In this document: positions 29,890-38,091 of the stretch, one piece after another
Position numbering within the stretch: the first letter of the stretch is position 1
How the letters are laid out: every line of letters begins with the position of its first letter
Assembly (NCBI RefSeq): GCF_000347035.1
Contig: NZ_ANIJ01000022.1
Span: forward strand, 186,001-250,000
Direction: 5' to 3'
Length of the DNA: 64,000 nucleotides
Origin: Leptospira sp. B5-022
GTDB taxonomy: Bacteria > Spirochaetota > Leptospiria > Leptospirales > Leptospiraceae
Program-made: the position numbers and the translations under genes
Notes under the pieces: generated by a model
Seen by the model: only the letters and a program-made list of their open reading frames with translations
Told to the model about the DNA's origin: nothing
Database searches by the model: none

Positions 29890-30342
29890 ATGGTGACTAA
29901 AAAAGCTGCATACGACAAAAAGGTCCTGAGTGAAATAACGGACCTTCTCATGGAGAGAAAAAACTCTCTATTGGAGAAGTATGCGAAGTGGGAAGATAAT
30001 AGCAAACCTTCCGGCCTGAAGGAAATGGGAGATATCGCAGATATCGCGTCGGAGATCAACGAAGAGATGTTGAGTTCCGTTTTAACCGAGTCTGAGATCG
30101 AGACCATTCGAGAAATCGATGTGGCTCTCGAAAAAATCGAGGACGGTTCTTATGGCATTTGCGAGGGAACCGGCAAAAAAATTCCTTTAGCCAGACTAAA
30201 AGCGATCCCTTGGACTCGTTATACGGTTGAATACGCCGAGGCAGTTTCTAAACACAAGGCTTCCGGCAAAAAAGGTCCACTTTCGACTACATTGACGGGG
30301 ACCTATAAAATACCATCCGATCCAGATTCCCTGGACGATTAA
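29890..30342 (+). CDS. DksA/TraR family protein with degenerate zinc finger
   Basis: A 150-residue protein of the DksA/TraR family, which bind the secondary channel of RNA polymerase and modulate transcription. The N-terminal coiled coil (about 10-85) is present, followed by the globular motif YGICEGTGKKIPLARLKAIPWTRYTVEY. Normal family members have four zinc Cys here; only the first remains and the others are Gly, Thr and Tyr/Glu. Zinc-free DksA paralogs are known in other bacteria. It is cotranscribed with the zinc-binding L33 gene. Confidence 0.8.
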   Translation: MVTKKAAYDKKVLSEITDLLMERKNSLLEKYAKWEDNSKPSGLKEMGDIADIASEINEEMLSSVLTESEIETIREIDVALEKIEDGSYGICEGTGKKIPLARLKAIPWTRYTVEYAEAVSKHKASGKKGPLSTTLTGTYKIPSDPDSLDD

Positions 30343-30412
30343 TTCTCCACACCCAATCCGGCCTATTTTTTTGGATTGAAATCTACTCGTTTTCGGCGAG
30401 CATTTCCAATTC

Positions 30413-32464
30413 GTGCCAAATCTTTTCGCCCGATTGAGGCCTCTTAAAACTCCTACCTTTCTTACACTGATTTTAACAGTGATCCTGTCCTACCTATTGC
30501 TACGATGGACACTCGTAGTAAGAGATCCGGATGGGAACCTGGGAATCGTCTGGATCCAATTCTTAGCGGGACTTCTCCCAAATCTACATCATAGAAAATC
30601 GGGGAGAATGTTCACTGCGGCATTCGCTCTACTTTCTCCCGGTTTACTACTTTATGGGGAAGGCGGCTATTTATACTTATCCGCTCTATTTGCCGGGGCG
30701 ATTTTCGGGATATTTTTGCGCCAATATATCTCCACTTTTTACGGACATCCTGCAAACGACGACGATCCTGTATTAAGATATTTTTATATAAACCGACCTT
30801 ATAAGAATTCCCTTGAATTCACTAAAAACCCTAGGACTGCATTTTTGATCTTAGCGGTATTTTTACTCTTAGATCGATTACTCGCTTACTTTGGAACGGA
30901 TCCTCTGACTTCTTGGATCTTGCAGGATACCGAATATTCTTCGGGGATCTCTTCTAAGTATGCCTTTGCATTGACCTTGGACAGTATAGGTTCTTGGCTC
31001 TCCGCTTTCTTATACTTCTTCGCAGAGGAAACCAGTTCTCATGATACGGACCCTCCCGGAAAACATTGGAGAACAGGGATCACAGCGGGCTTTACTGCCA
31101 ATTTAATTTTAGGTGCGATCCAGGGACTTGCTCCCTCCACGGATTTTCCGTTTACTGCAGGAAACGCGGAAACTTTCGGAGTCTCCGCATTTTTTCCGGA
31201 TGCAGCTTCCTTCGGGATAGGAATGCCGATACTATTCGGATTTTTCTTTTACCAGATCCATAGCAGGAACTGGAGGATCTCTTCTCGAGTTCTATTAAGC
31301 ATTGCAGTATTTATCGCGCTTGGTCTTGCCGGAAGATACCAAAGCCCGGGATATTGGCTTTTGATCATCTTCCAAACCGCATTGGTGATCGGGCTTACAT
31401 ACCAAAGAGGATTCAGAAATCCGATCTGGAAATATTCTTTTATTCCGTTCGTAGTGCTTGGGACAATCTCCGTTTTAGTCGGAGTTTATTTTATAGGCGG
31501 AATGGATTGGTCCTTCACACCATGGCAATTGATCCGAGAAGATGTGTCTAACGCATGGACCAAGGGAAAGACACTCTCCAAAATGTTGGAAATTTTCTGG
31601 AAAGACGGTTGGATCCAAACCTTATCCGCATGGAACTGGTTCAAAGATGCTCCGGTATTCGGCCAAGGATTCGGCGGATTTGCTCTGCATTGGATCGAGT
31701 CCGGACCAAGAGGTTCTTATCCTCAGAATGGGACCCAGGACTTCGCATTAACTTCTCTGGTATTTTTACTTTCGGAAGGAGGAATCTTATTCTTCCTTCT
31801 ATTCTTTATTTGGGTGGGATTGGAGTCGTATACCAGAACTTCTTATTGGTTTCTGCCTCTTCTATTTTTTCCTGTCACATTCTATGAGCCTTGGACGAGC
31901 GGGGCAGGAATATTAGGTTTTCTTTTAATATGGCTTTTAAGCGCCTCGGGACCTTCTACCCGAACTTTACCGAAATGGTGGATGGTTCCGGCGTTCAATC
32001 TGGTTTGTTTACTATTCGGCTTGAGTCTGACTGCAAAAGCGTTTATTCGACAATCTTCCCAATTGCAAGGACCCGAATTCAGATTCGAGGAAAGAAAGAC
32101 CTACCAACTTTCCGCAAAAGCAAAATTCCAAGAAAAGGCCGGGGGACGATATCATATATTCCGATCCGGGACTTCATGGATCTTGGGGGATAAGGGAAAT
32201 ATCAGCATCCGAATCGCTTTGGAAGAAGCGCCTAAGGCGGGAAAGCCTGTGTATATCCGTTGGATTTTCTCGGATCAAAACGGAGTGGAATTACAATCCA
32301 GAAGTACTCCATTAAATGCCACAGTGAACCAAGTAGGTTTGGGGGTTCCTGCAGGGGCTAAATCATTAACTGCCAAGGTAATGAGGATTTCGTGGTACCA
32401 AGCGGGACCTTCCGAGTTTTATATCGGTACGGATGATTTTGACGGTCTAAACCGGATTAGATAG
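30413..32464 (+). CDS. O-antigen ligase-like polytopic membrane protein
   Basis: A 683-residue inner-membrane protein with about 12 TM helices and a C-terminal soluble domain (about 545-683). The segment PVFGQGFGGFALHWIESGP, with a large periplasmic loop and a following LSEGGILFFLLFF helix, matches the Wzy/WaaL (O-antigen ligase) pattern. It probably ligates or polymerises envelope glycan. It starts at GTG 30413 with a weak ribosome-binding site. An intergenic repeat follows the stop. Confidence 0.75.
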   Translation: MPNLFARLRPLKTPTFLTLILTVILSYLLLRWTLVVRDPDGNLGIVWIQFLAGLLPNLHHRKSGRMFTAAFALLSPGLLLYGEGGYLYLSALFAGAIFGIFLRQYISTFYGHPANDDDPVLRYFYINRPYKNSLEFTKNPRTAFLILAVFLLLDRLLAYFGTDPLTSWILQDTEYSSGISSKYAFALTLDSIGSWLSAFLYFFAEETSSHDTDPPGKHWRTGITAGFTANLILGAIQGLAPSTDFPFTAGNAETFGVSAFFPDAASFGIGMPILFGFFFYQIHSRNWRISSRVLLSIAVFIALGLAGRYQSPGYWLLIIFQTALVIGLTYQRGFRNPIWKYSFIPFVVLGTISVLVGVYFIGGMDWSFTPWQLIREDVSNAWTKGKTLSKMLEIFWKDGWIQTLSAWNWFKDAPVFGQGFGGFALHWIESGPRGSYPQNGTQDFALTSLVFLLSEGGILFFLLFFIWVGLESYTRTSYWFLPLLFFPVTFYEPWTSGAGILGFLLIWLLSASGPSTRTLPKWWMVPAFNLVCLLFGLSLTAKAFIRQSSQLQGPEFRFEERKTYQLSAKAKFQEKAGGRYHIFRSGTSWILGDKGNISIRIALEEAPKAGKPVYIRWIFSDQNGVELQSRSTPLNATVNQVGLGVPAGAKSLTAKVMRISWYQAGPSEFYIGTDDFDGLNRIR

Positions 32465-32483
32465 TTTTCGTGGATCGTTTTTT

Positions 32484-32638
32484 GTTGGAACTCCTACAGA
32501 ACTTTTGCGAAATAAGTGAGTAGTAAAAATTCGAATTATATGATATAGGGACCGAGCGTTCCCACGAGCCACTCCCCGCCACCCAAAGTTCGGGCGGGGG
32601 CCGTCGTGACATTTGCGATGTTGGAATTCCAACATCGC
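32484..32638. repeat. Intergenic repeat element ending in a 24-bp perfect palindrome
   Basis: The left end is GTTGGAACTCCTAC (32484-32497). A hairpin CCCCGCC / GGGCGGGG lies near 32575-32603. The right end is GTTGGAATTCCAAC, which extends to a perfect 24-bp palindrome at 32615-32638 (half-site GCGATGTTGGAA). The GC-rich hairpin and flanks align with the reverse complement of the element at 9479-9630. It lies between convergent genes. Confidence 0.75.
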
Positions 32639-32647
32639 GATCTCTAA

Positions 32648-34000
32648 TTAAGTTCTCGTTTTAGAAAATGCATCTAACGTATTTCTATATTGTTGTTTAA
32701 TACGTATAAACCATCTCCAGGCCAGTAGTCTCCAAGGGATCTTCGGGAATCTGTACAAGGCCCCGCTTTCATGACTTGGGTCTTCCGGCCTGAAGTTTTT
32801 CCAGACGGGGACTACCGGTATCTTTTCGAAATTTTTCCCTGCTATATAGAAAGAAACAGTGGTTTCTCTGTCTAATTCTGGCTCTCGGATTACCGGGGAA
32901 TAAAAACCCTTTCTGGAGAGTGAATACGCTAGACTCGGTTCTTCGTCTCCTTGTGGTCCCAAGTTTACGGAAAGGAAAAGTGGAATTTTCAAAATTCTTT
33001 CCCGAAAGAAAGAAGGGTTGATCATACCTCTGAGTAGGAACAAAAATCCGAGCCAAGTAGGGTATTCCATAAAAAGGGTAATAAATTCTAACGAACTGAT
33101 ATTTGCCAGATAATATGGGATCCATTCCGGAACGAATAGATAAAAATTCAGACAAAAGATAGGAACTCCGAAAAGGATTATGGAGATAAACGATCTTATC
33201 GTAGAAAGATCTCTTAATAAGGGAATTTCCTTTATACTCTCTTTGGATTGGGCAGCTCTCAACCAAGAATCGTATCTGGAAAATTTGCGGATCATCGAGT
33301 AATCGTCCACGAACAGATTTTCCGCCTGTAATAATTCGAATGGAAGAGTTACTTCCGCTTGGACCACAAGTAATTCTAAGGTCAAAAAAGAAAGTCCCAG
33401 GATTAACGGAATGTATACCGTTCCGAGGCCTCCTTGTATCAGTAAAAAATTATAAAATCCGTGAAGTATTATCAAAAAGGAAAATGCGAAGATGAGATCC
33501 AGGCCGGAAAGATTTCCTTTTCTAGATTGCAGGAATTTTAAAATAAAAAATCCTAATATACCTCCCGAAAAGGTATGCAATGGCAAGGAAGTTCCCGATC
33601 TAAGTAAACCTTGCCAAAAATCCAGTCGAAAAGAATAAAATACGTTTTCTATACAACCGAAAGAAGCGCCTAAGGTCAGACCGAAATATAATCCGTCCGC
33701 AAGGTTGGAGGAATTTTTTACCTGTTTTAAGAATAGAAAGATCAGAATTGCTTTGGAAGTTTCTTCCGGAATTGCTCCTACGAGCATTGCCTTGGAGAAT
33801 GCGGAATAATTTTCGAATAAGTCGAATACTCCTACTTCCCAGGCAAGAGCGATCCCGGTTGCGATCATTCCGTAAAAGAATGCAAATGTTGTGAATGTGT
33901 TTCCTTGTCCTGAATAATAGGTTTTACGGTAAAAATCCCAATAAAACCAAGCTGCAAGGATTGCAGAGATCGGTTTGCCTAAAAAGATCCAGTTTTCCAT
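32648..34000 (-). CDS. PrsW-like glutamic intramembrane protease
   Basis: A 450-residue protein with about eight TM helices. The PrsW (M82) core is visible in the first 190 residues: EE motif AIPEETSKAILI, then GASFGCIENVFYS, LHTFSGGILG and LHGFYNF, which supply the Glu and His residues of the family. Bacillus PrsW cleaves an anti-sigma factor; the target here is unknown. The C-terminal ~250 residues add further TM helices and a soluble region not found in small PrsW proteins. It follows the LruC-domain gene on the same strand but is separated from it by a strong terminator. Confidence 0.8.
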   Translation of the reverse strand: MENWIFLGKPISAILAAWFYWDFYRKTYYSGQGNTFTTFAFFYGMIATGIALAWEVGVFDLFENYSAFSKAMLVGAIPEETSKAILIFLFLKQVKNSSNLADGLYFGLTLGASFGCIENVFYSFRLDFWQGLLRSGTSLPLHTFSGGILGFFILKFLQSRKGNLSGLDLIFAFSFLIILHGFYNFLLIQGGLGTVYIPLILGLSFLTLELLVVQAEVTLPFELLQAENLFVDDYSMIRKFSRYDSWLRAAQSKESIKEIPLLRDLSTIRSFISIILFGVPIFCLNFYLFVPEWIPYYLANISSLEFITLFMEYPTWLGFLFLLRGMINPSFFRERILKIPLFLSVNLGPQGDEEPSLAYSLSRKGFYSPVIREPELDRETTVSFYIAGKNFEKIPVVPVWKNFRPEDPSHESGALYRFPKIPWRLLAWRWFIRIKQQYRNTLDAFSKTRT

Positions 34001-34012
34001 TCGCTTTAATAA

Positions 34013-34049
34013 AAAAGGCGTCGCCTGACAATTTTAAGCGACGCCTTTT
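34013..34049 (-). terminator. Rho-independent terminator after the LruC-domain gene
   Basis: AAAAGGCGTCGC (34013-34024) pairs perfectly with GCGACGCCTTTT (34038-34049) across a 13-nt loop, and the minus strand continues into a T run. It is a perfect 12-bp stem placed 33 bp after the stop codon at 34083. Confidence 0.85.
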
Positions 34050-34082
34050 AATCCGCAACTTTTGTAAGCGGGGGTTCTTGTT

Positions 34083-35972
34083 CTATGCGGTTAAAGTTTG
34101 TTTTTTTCTCAGGAAATAAACCGCAATTCCGCCTGCGATGACTAGTCCCATTGCATAGAAGATCGCGAATTTTTTCACGGAGAGGAACAGATAACCGAGT
34201 AGGCTGCTATCACTTGGGACAGGGAATACTTTGGATTCGTTGGTCACATCGAAATACCAAGTTTTATATTCTTTTCCGCCGGAAGACACCCAAAGATTGA
34301 ACTCAGAATATCCGGACTCGGAAGCCTTTCTGATATCATATTTTTCATAAGGATATTTCCAAGCGCCTGGGACCAAAATTGCCCAAGGGAATCCTGTGCT
34401 GTCCAGATATTTGTCAGTTCCGTTATTGTTCTTATACAATCCAGGGAAATGGATCTCTTGTTTTGTATTGAGAACATACGCATACAAGTCGTACGGGAAG
34501 GATCCCAGTTTGGCTCTTTCAACAGGAGCGTTGAATACGATCTCCACTGTTGCGATAAAACCTGGTTTGAATACATCCCCAGGGTGAACGTTCTGACCTC
34601 TAATTGTCTTGTTCGAGTCATCAAAGATCTGGTAACCTGATTTCAAATTTGCAGCGGTTACGCTCACGGTGTTTGGGGCTACTTCTACCTTTCCGTCCGC
34701 TTGGGTCAGTTTATAAGTGATAGAAGCGCCTACATCCACAGGCAACTTGATGAACAATTGGTGTCTATAACCTGCACCTTTTGCAACGTGTTGGTAAGTT
34801 CCTCTGAGTCTTACTATCTTTCCGGAAGAGTTCAGATCTTCTTCATTCTTGAATTGGATCACGTAATCGTTTAAGTCGGCATCACCTGCGGAAGGATATA
34901 GGTCCTCGTAAGCAACCGTGAATACTCCCTCTGCCGGATAGGCAACTTCGGTGGAACGAGTCGCGTCATTTGGATAGATATCCGTATCGTCAGGTACTCC
35001 GTCACCGTCAGTATCGGCAACTTGGGTTGCTGGAAGATTGATCTCGTATCGAATGGTCCTATTGATCCCAAGAACCGATTCCAGGCTGATATATTGAGTA
35101 ATTGATTCTCCGCCGATCGAGATATCAATAGTGATATTTCCGACGGAAGTCGGAACGGTCAATGTTCCGGTTACTTTACCGGAAGAATCGGAGACGCCTT
35201 GGAATAGTATATTATTATTTTCATCATATACTAGAACCGTCGCTCCGGGAACCACGTTAGATTTTTTATCTAATACAGTAAGGTTCAAAGGAATATTGAT
35301 CGTTGTATTGTAGTTAAAACTCGGTTCTCCTTTCGGATCTTCTACCACAATGATAGCCACTGTAGGAGTTCCTGAAGAATCTCCTGATCCGGTATTCGAA
35401 CCGCTTCCTGAATTAGAGCCGGTGTTCGAGTTATCGGAAGATCCATTCGATGCAGTTGAATCGGTATTTTCTCCTGATCCGGAGTTAGAAGAAGAACCGG
35501 AGCCTGAATCGGAAGATCCGGTGCTACTGTTTCCATTGGAAGAACTGGTATTATTACTTGCGGTATCGGAAGAAGAATTAGACCCGGAATTGGAATCATT
35601 CGGACTTCCTGAATTTCCGGAAGAAGATCCGGATGTATTGGAAGTGTCCGAAGTATTCGAATTGGAAGAAGTCTGATCGGAAGAACCGCTGGAGCCGCTA
35701 TTCGAATCGCTATTTCCGGAATTGGAATCCGATGGGGTAGTGGTAGATCCTCCACTATTATTCGTACTATCCTCAGGTGGGGGGGTTACAGGATTACCGG
35801 AACCGTCTCCAGGAACAAATACTACTCCAGGGCTTCCGCTATTTCCGGGAACTCCTCCGGTTGCGGTATGTTGGCTTCCTAAGAAGAAAAACGGAAGTAA
35901 AAGGCCGTTCTTTTTATTGCCACAATTAAAAACGAACCCGGCAATCATTGCCAGGGCTAGGAACTTTTTCAT
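34083..35972 (-). CDS. LruC-domain lipoprotein with Ser/Asn/Gly-rich stalk
   Basis: A 629-residue protein from ATG 35972, chosen over the upstream GTG at 35987 because the GGGGAG ribosome-binding site lies 7 nt before it. Parts: signal peptide with lipobox VFNC (Cys near 17), a low-complexity Ser/Asn/Gly/Thr stalk (about 60-205), a carboxypeptidase-regulatory-like beta domain (about 215-310), a calcium-type DTDGDGVPDDTD motif (about 325-336) and an LruC domain (about 345-560). The end has a TM helix (near residues 595-620) followed by RKK. A lipoprotein with a second C-terminal TM helix is unusual. Related LruC of Leptospira is an outer-membrane lipoprotein. Confidence 0.8.
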   Translation of the reverse strand: MKKFLALAMIAGFVFNCGNKKNGLLLPFFFLGSQHTATGGVPGNSGSPGVVFVPGDGSGNPVTPPPEDSTNNSGGSTTTPSDSNSGNSDSNSGSSGSSDQTSSNSNTSDTSNTSGSSSGNSGSPNDSNSGSNSSSDTASNNTSSSNGNSSTGSSDSGSGSSSNSGSGENTDSTASNGSSDNSNTGSNSGSGSNTGSGDSSGTPTVAIIVVEDPKGEPSFNYNTTINIPLNLTVLDKKSNVVPGATVLVYDENNNILFQGVSDSSGKVTGTLTVPTSVGNITIDISIGGESITQYISLESVLGINRTIRYEINLPATQVADTDGDGVPDDTDIYPNDATRSTEVAYPAEGVFTVAYEDLYPSAGDADLNDYVIQFKNEEDLNSSGKIVRLRGTYQHVAKGAGYRHQLFIKLPVDVGASITYKLTQADGKVEVAPNTVSVTAANLKSGYQIFDDSNKTIRGQNVHPGDVFKPGFIATVEIVFNAPVERAKLGSFPYDLYAYVLNTKQEIHFPGLYKNNNGTDKYLDSTGFPWAILVPGAWKYPYEKYDIRKASESGYSEFNLWVSSGGKEYKTWYFDVTNESKVFPVPSDSSLLGYLFLSVKKFAIFYAMGLVIAGGIAVYFLRKKQTLTA

Positions 35973-36031
35973 GAAGGGTCTCCCCACTCTAATCTCTTTA
36001 CATTAAGGAGACGGGGTGAAAAGGGTTGGTA

Positions 36032-36778
36032 CTACGGTCTATTAGGTTTTTTTCCTATATGAAGAACACTATTCCCGAAAACAAAATTAGTGTATCGAAC
36101 CTTTTCGAAACCTGTTTTTTCCAATTTGGATTTTAAACTTTTTTGGTCCGGATAATAAAGAGAAGAAACCGGTAAATAATCGAACATTTCATTTTTGCCT
36201 CCCCAGAGTATATAACCGAAAAGGGGAACGATCCTGAAAAAATAAAAATCTGCGAACGCTTTTACAAAGGGATTTTCGACTTTTCCTACGTCGAGATTTG
36301 CGAATACTCCGCCGGGTTTGAGCACTCTGTAAATTTCCGACAAGGCTTTGTCTAGATCGTTCACATTTCGGAGACCGAATCCGATGCTGACAGCATCCAA
36401 GCTTTCATTCTTAACCTGGGAAAGATTGGTGGCATCTCCCCATTCTACTTTGGCTCTACCTTGGGTAATCGGTTTTTCTAATCTTGTTTTTGCGACTTCT
36501 AACATGTTTTCGGAGAAGTCCAGGCTTAGTAAAGATTCCACTCGTTTGGACTTTTCCAGACGGATGGAGATATCACCTGTTCCGCAACAAAGATCTAAAA
36601 CTCGGATAGGCCCCTTGGTTTCCGTTTCGATCTCTTTGACCAGTCTATTCTTCCAAGATCTGTGTAAGAACAAGCTACTACAATCGTTGAAACGATCGTA
36701 TTTGGAAGCGATCCGATTGAAATTTACTCGAACGAAATCGGCCTTCGTATCTGAAGAAGGCATTTGAAAAGAGGCCAT
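36032..36778 (-). CDS. ubiE: Demethylmenaquinone methyltransferase (UbiE/MenG)
   Basis: Makes menaquinone by SAM-dependent C-methylation of the quinone ring. The 248 residues have the class I methyltransferase motif VLDLCCGTGD near residue 60, the family signature FGLRNVND near 135 and a C-terminal FVFGNSVLHIG. It is the single enzyme of its pathway in the window. Confidence 0.93.
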   Translation of the reverse strand: MASFQMPSSDTKADFVRVNFNRIASKYDRFNDCSSLFLHRSWKNRLVKEIETETKGPIRVLDLCCGTGDISIRLEKSKRVESLLSLDFSENMLEVAKTRLEKPITQGRAKVEWGDATNLSQVKNESLDAVSIGFGLRNVNDLDKALSEIYRVLKPGGVFANLDVGKVENPFVKAFADFYFFRIVPLFGYILWGGKNEMFDYLPVSSLYYPDQKSLKSKLEKTGFEKVRYTNFVFGNSVLHIGKKPNRP

Positions 36779-36874
36779 TTCCCTTAGGATTTTGACGGAT
36801 CTATAGGGTGCAAGAGGGATTTGGATTTTTGTTCGGATGACAGAAAGGATAAGGCCCCGTATTTTGGAGAAACG

Positions 36875-37351
36875 ATGAAAGACCTAAGCTTTCTACAAAG
36901 ATTGGATTGGGTTTCGGGGCTGATCATTCTTCTTTCCGTTTGGAATCTCGGAACGTTTATCCATGTATGGAGTATTCTTCCGAAAAGAAAAGAGTCCTTA
37001 AAACAAAACTTCTTAACCGAAAACAATCCTTCCATCTGGGAGGAAAAACTTTCGGAAGTATTATTTCCCATAGAAACTAAACTTTCCTGGATGAAACATT
37101 TGGCCGGGATCTCAACTATGCTCGGACTTTTAGGGACCGTGCTCGGGATCTCCGAGGCTTTCTCTTCCCTACAGGCGGCGGGAACGGTTAGTTTAGATGC
37201 GTTTGCAGGTGGGATTAAGCTCGCACTTGTAACCACGATCCTCGGATTATTCGTCGCGATCCCTTCCTTATTCGGTTTCCAATTCTTAAAACATAGATTA
37301 TTGGACTTGGAAAGAGAAGCATTGTCCTGGTTAAAGATCCCTCCTAGGTAG
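36875..37351 (+). CDS. MotA/TolQ/ExbB family protein (second set)
   Basis: A 158-residue inner-membrane channel protein. I start it at ATG 36875, which has a GGAG ribosome-binding site 6 nt upstream; the longer frame uses TTG 36821 and adds residues without homology. It has one TM helix (about 8-30) and a conserved MotA/TolQ/ExbB domain (about 80-150) with LAGISTMLGLLGTVLGI and ALVTTILGLFVAIP. It is paired with the ExbD-like gene that follows after 6 bp and is separate from the TonB operon at 13-19 kb. Confidence 0.88.
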   Translation: MKDLSFLQRLDWVSGLIILLSVWNLGTFIHVWSILPKRKESLKQNFLTENNPSIWEEKLSEVLFPIETKLSWMKHLAGISTMLGLLGTVLGISEAFSSLQAAGTVSLDAFAGGIKLALVTTILGLFVAIPSLFGFQFLKHRLLDLEREALSWLKIPPR

Positions 37352-37357
37352 GAAAAA

Positions 37358-37762
37358 ATGCGAAAGTCGATCTTAAAAGAAGAAGATCCTGGAATTGATC
37401 TGACCAGTTTTATAGACGTAGTATTTATACTTCTTGTCTTCGTAATGTTGGCGGTCAGTTTCCGAAAGGAGATCCGGTCCATTCCATTAGAACTTCCTAA
37501 AGTAGGGCAGGGAGAAGATCCGAAAGGAGAAAGAGTCGAATTCGCACTTTTGACTGACGGTTCTTATAGAATAGGAGAGGAAAAGGTCCAAAAATCCGTT
37601 TTGGAAGAAAAACTAAAACAGGGGCTTGTTAAAGAAAAAGAAGTCCGATTTTTCGCGGATAAAACTGCCAATTACGAAGAAATCGTGAAAGTATTGGATT
37701 TGTTAAGCAGATCCGGAGCTTCTTCCCTGGAGTTGGCTGTCCAAGGACAAAAAGAATATTAA
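37358..37762 (+). CDS. ExbD/TolR family protein (second set)
   Basis: A 134-residue partner for the preceding ExbB-like protein. TM helix about 16-38 with the Asp of LTSFIDVVFILLVFVML; periplasmic domain with LLTDGSYRIG and DKTANYEEIVKVLDLL. An AGGA site precedes the ATG. Its last 4 bases overlap the end of the convergent mazG-like gene. No TonB or TolB is nearby, so the client (a distant TonB or a gliding/Tol-type complex) is unknown. Confidence 0.88.
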   Translation: MRKSILKEEDPGIDLTSFIDVVFILLVFVMLAVSFRKEIRSIPLELPKVGQGEDPKGERVEFALLTDGSYRIGEEKVQKSVLEEKLKQGLVKEKEVRFFADKTANYEEIVKVLDLLSRSGASSLELAVQGQKEY

Positions 37763-38091
37763 AGATCCTTTAACTTAGGATTGTTCTTGTGACGATCCTT
37801 GTCACGAGTCGTGTTCTTTTCCAAAGTAGCCTTAAAAGCTTCCTCCAATGAAATCCCCATTTGGTTGGCTAAACACGTTAGAACAAAAAGGATATCTCCT
37901 AATTCCTTAGCTAATCCCTCCGGATCTTCTCCTTTTTTGAATGATTGGTCTCCGTATTTTCTTGCGACCAAACGGGAGAATTCTCCCACTTCTTCCATTA
38001 AAATGGCAAGGTTCGTAAGTTCCGAAAAATATTTTACTCCGATGGTCTTGATCCAATCATCTACCGTCTTTTGGGCTTCGTCGAAGTTCAT
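37759..38091 (-). CDS. MazG-like nucleotide pyrophosphohydrolase
   Basis: A 110-residue all-alpha NTP-pyrophosphatase of the MazG family, which hydrolyses non-canonical or excess nucleoside triphosphates. The EExxE motif (MEEVGEFSRLV) and the KELGDILFVL motif supply the magnesium ligands. Single-domain length, so it would act as a dimer or tetramer. Its ATG overlaps the stop of the upstream SGNH gene by 4 bp, making it the last gene of the surface-glycan operon, an odd place for nucleotide housekeeping. Confidence 0.88.
   Translation of the reverse strand: MNFDEAQKTVDDWIKTIGVKYFSELTNLAILMEEVGEFSRLVARKYGDQSFKKGEDPEGLAKELGDILFVLTCLANQMGISLEEAFKATLEKNTTRDKDRHKNNPKLKDL

Noticed and set aside
35342..35755. 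Open frames on both strands inside the Ser/Asn/Gly stalk
   Set aside because: They come from the repetitive codons of the LruC-domain gene and read as Pro/Ile/Leu or Glu/Pro repeats; the lipoprotein frame is the sensible one.
37759..37762. Frameshift or fusion between exbD and mazG
   Set aside because: The genes are on opposite strands and simply overlap by 4 bases at their stops.
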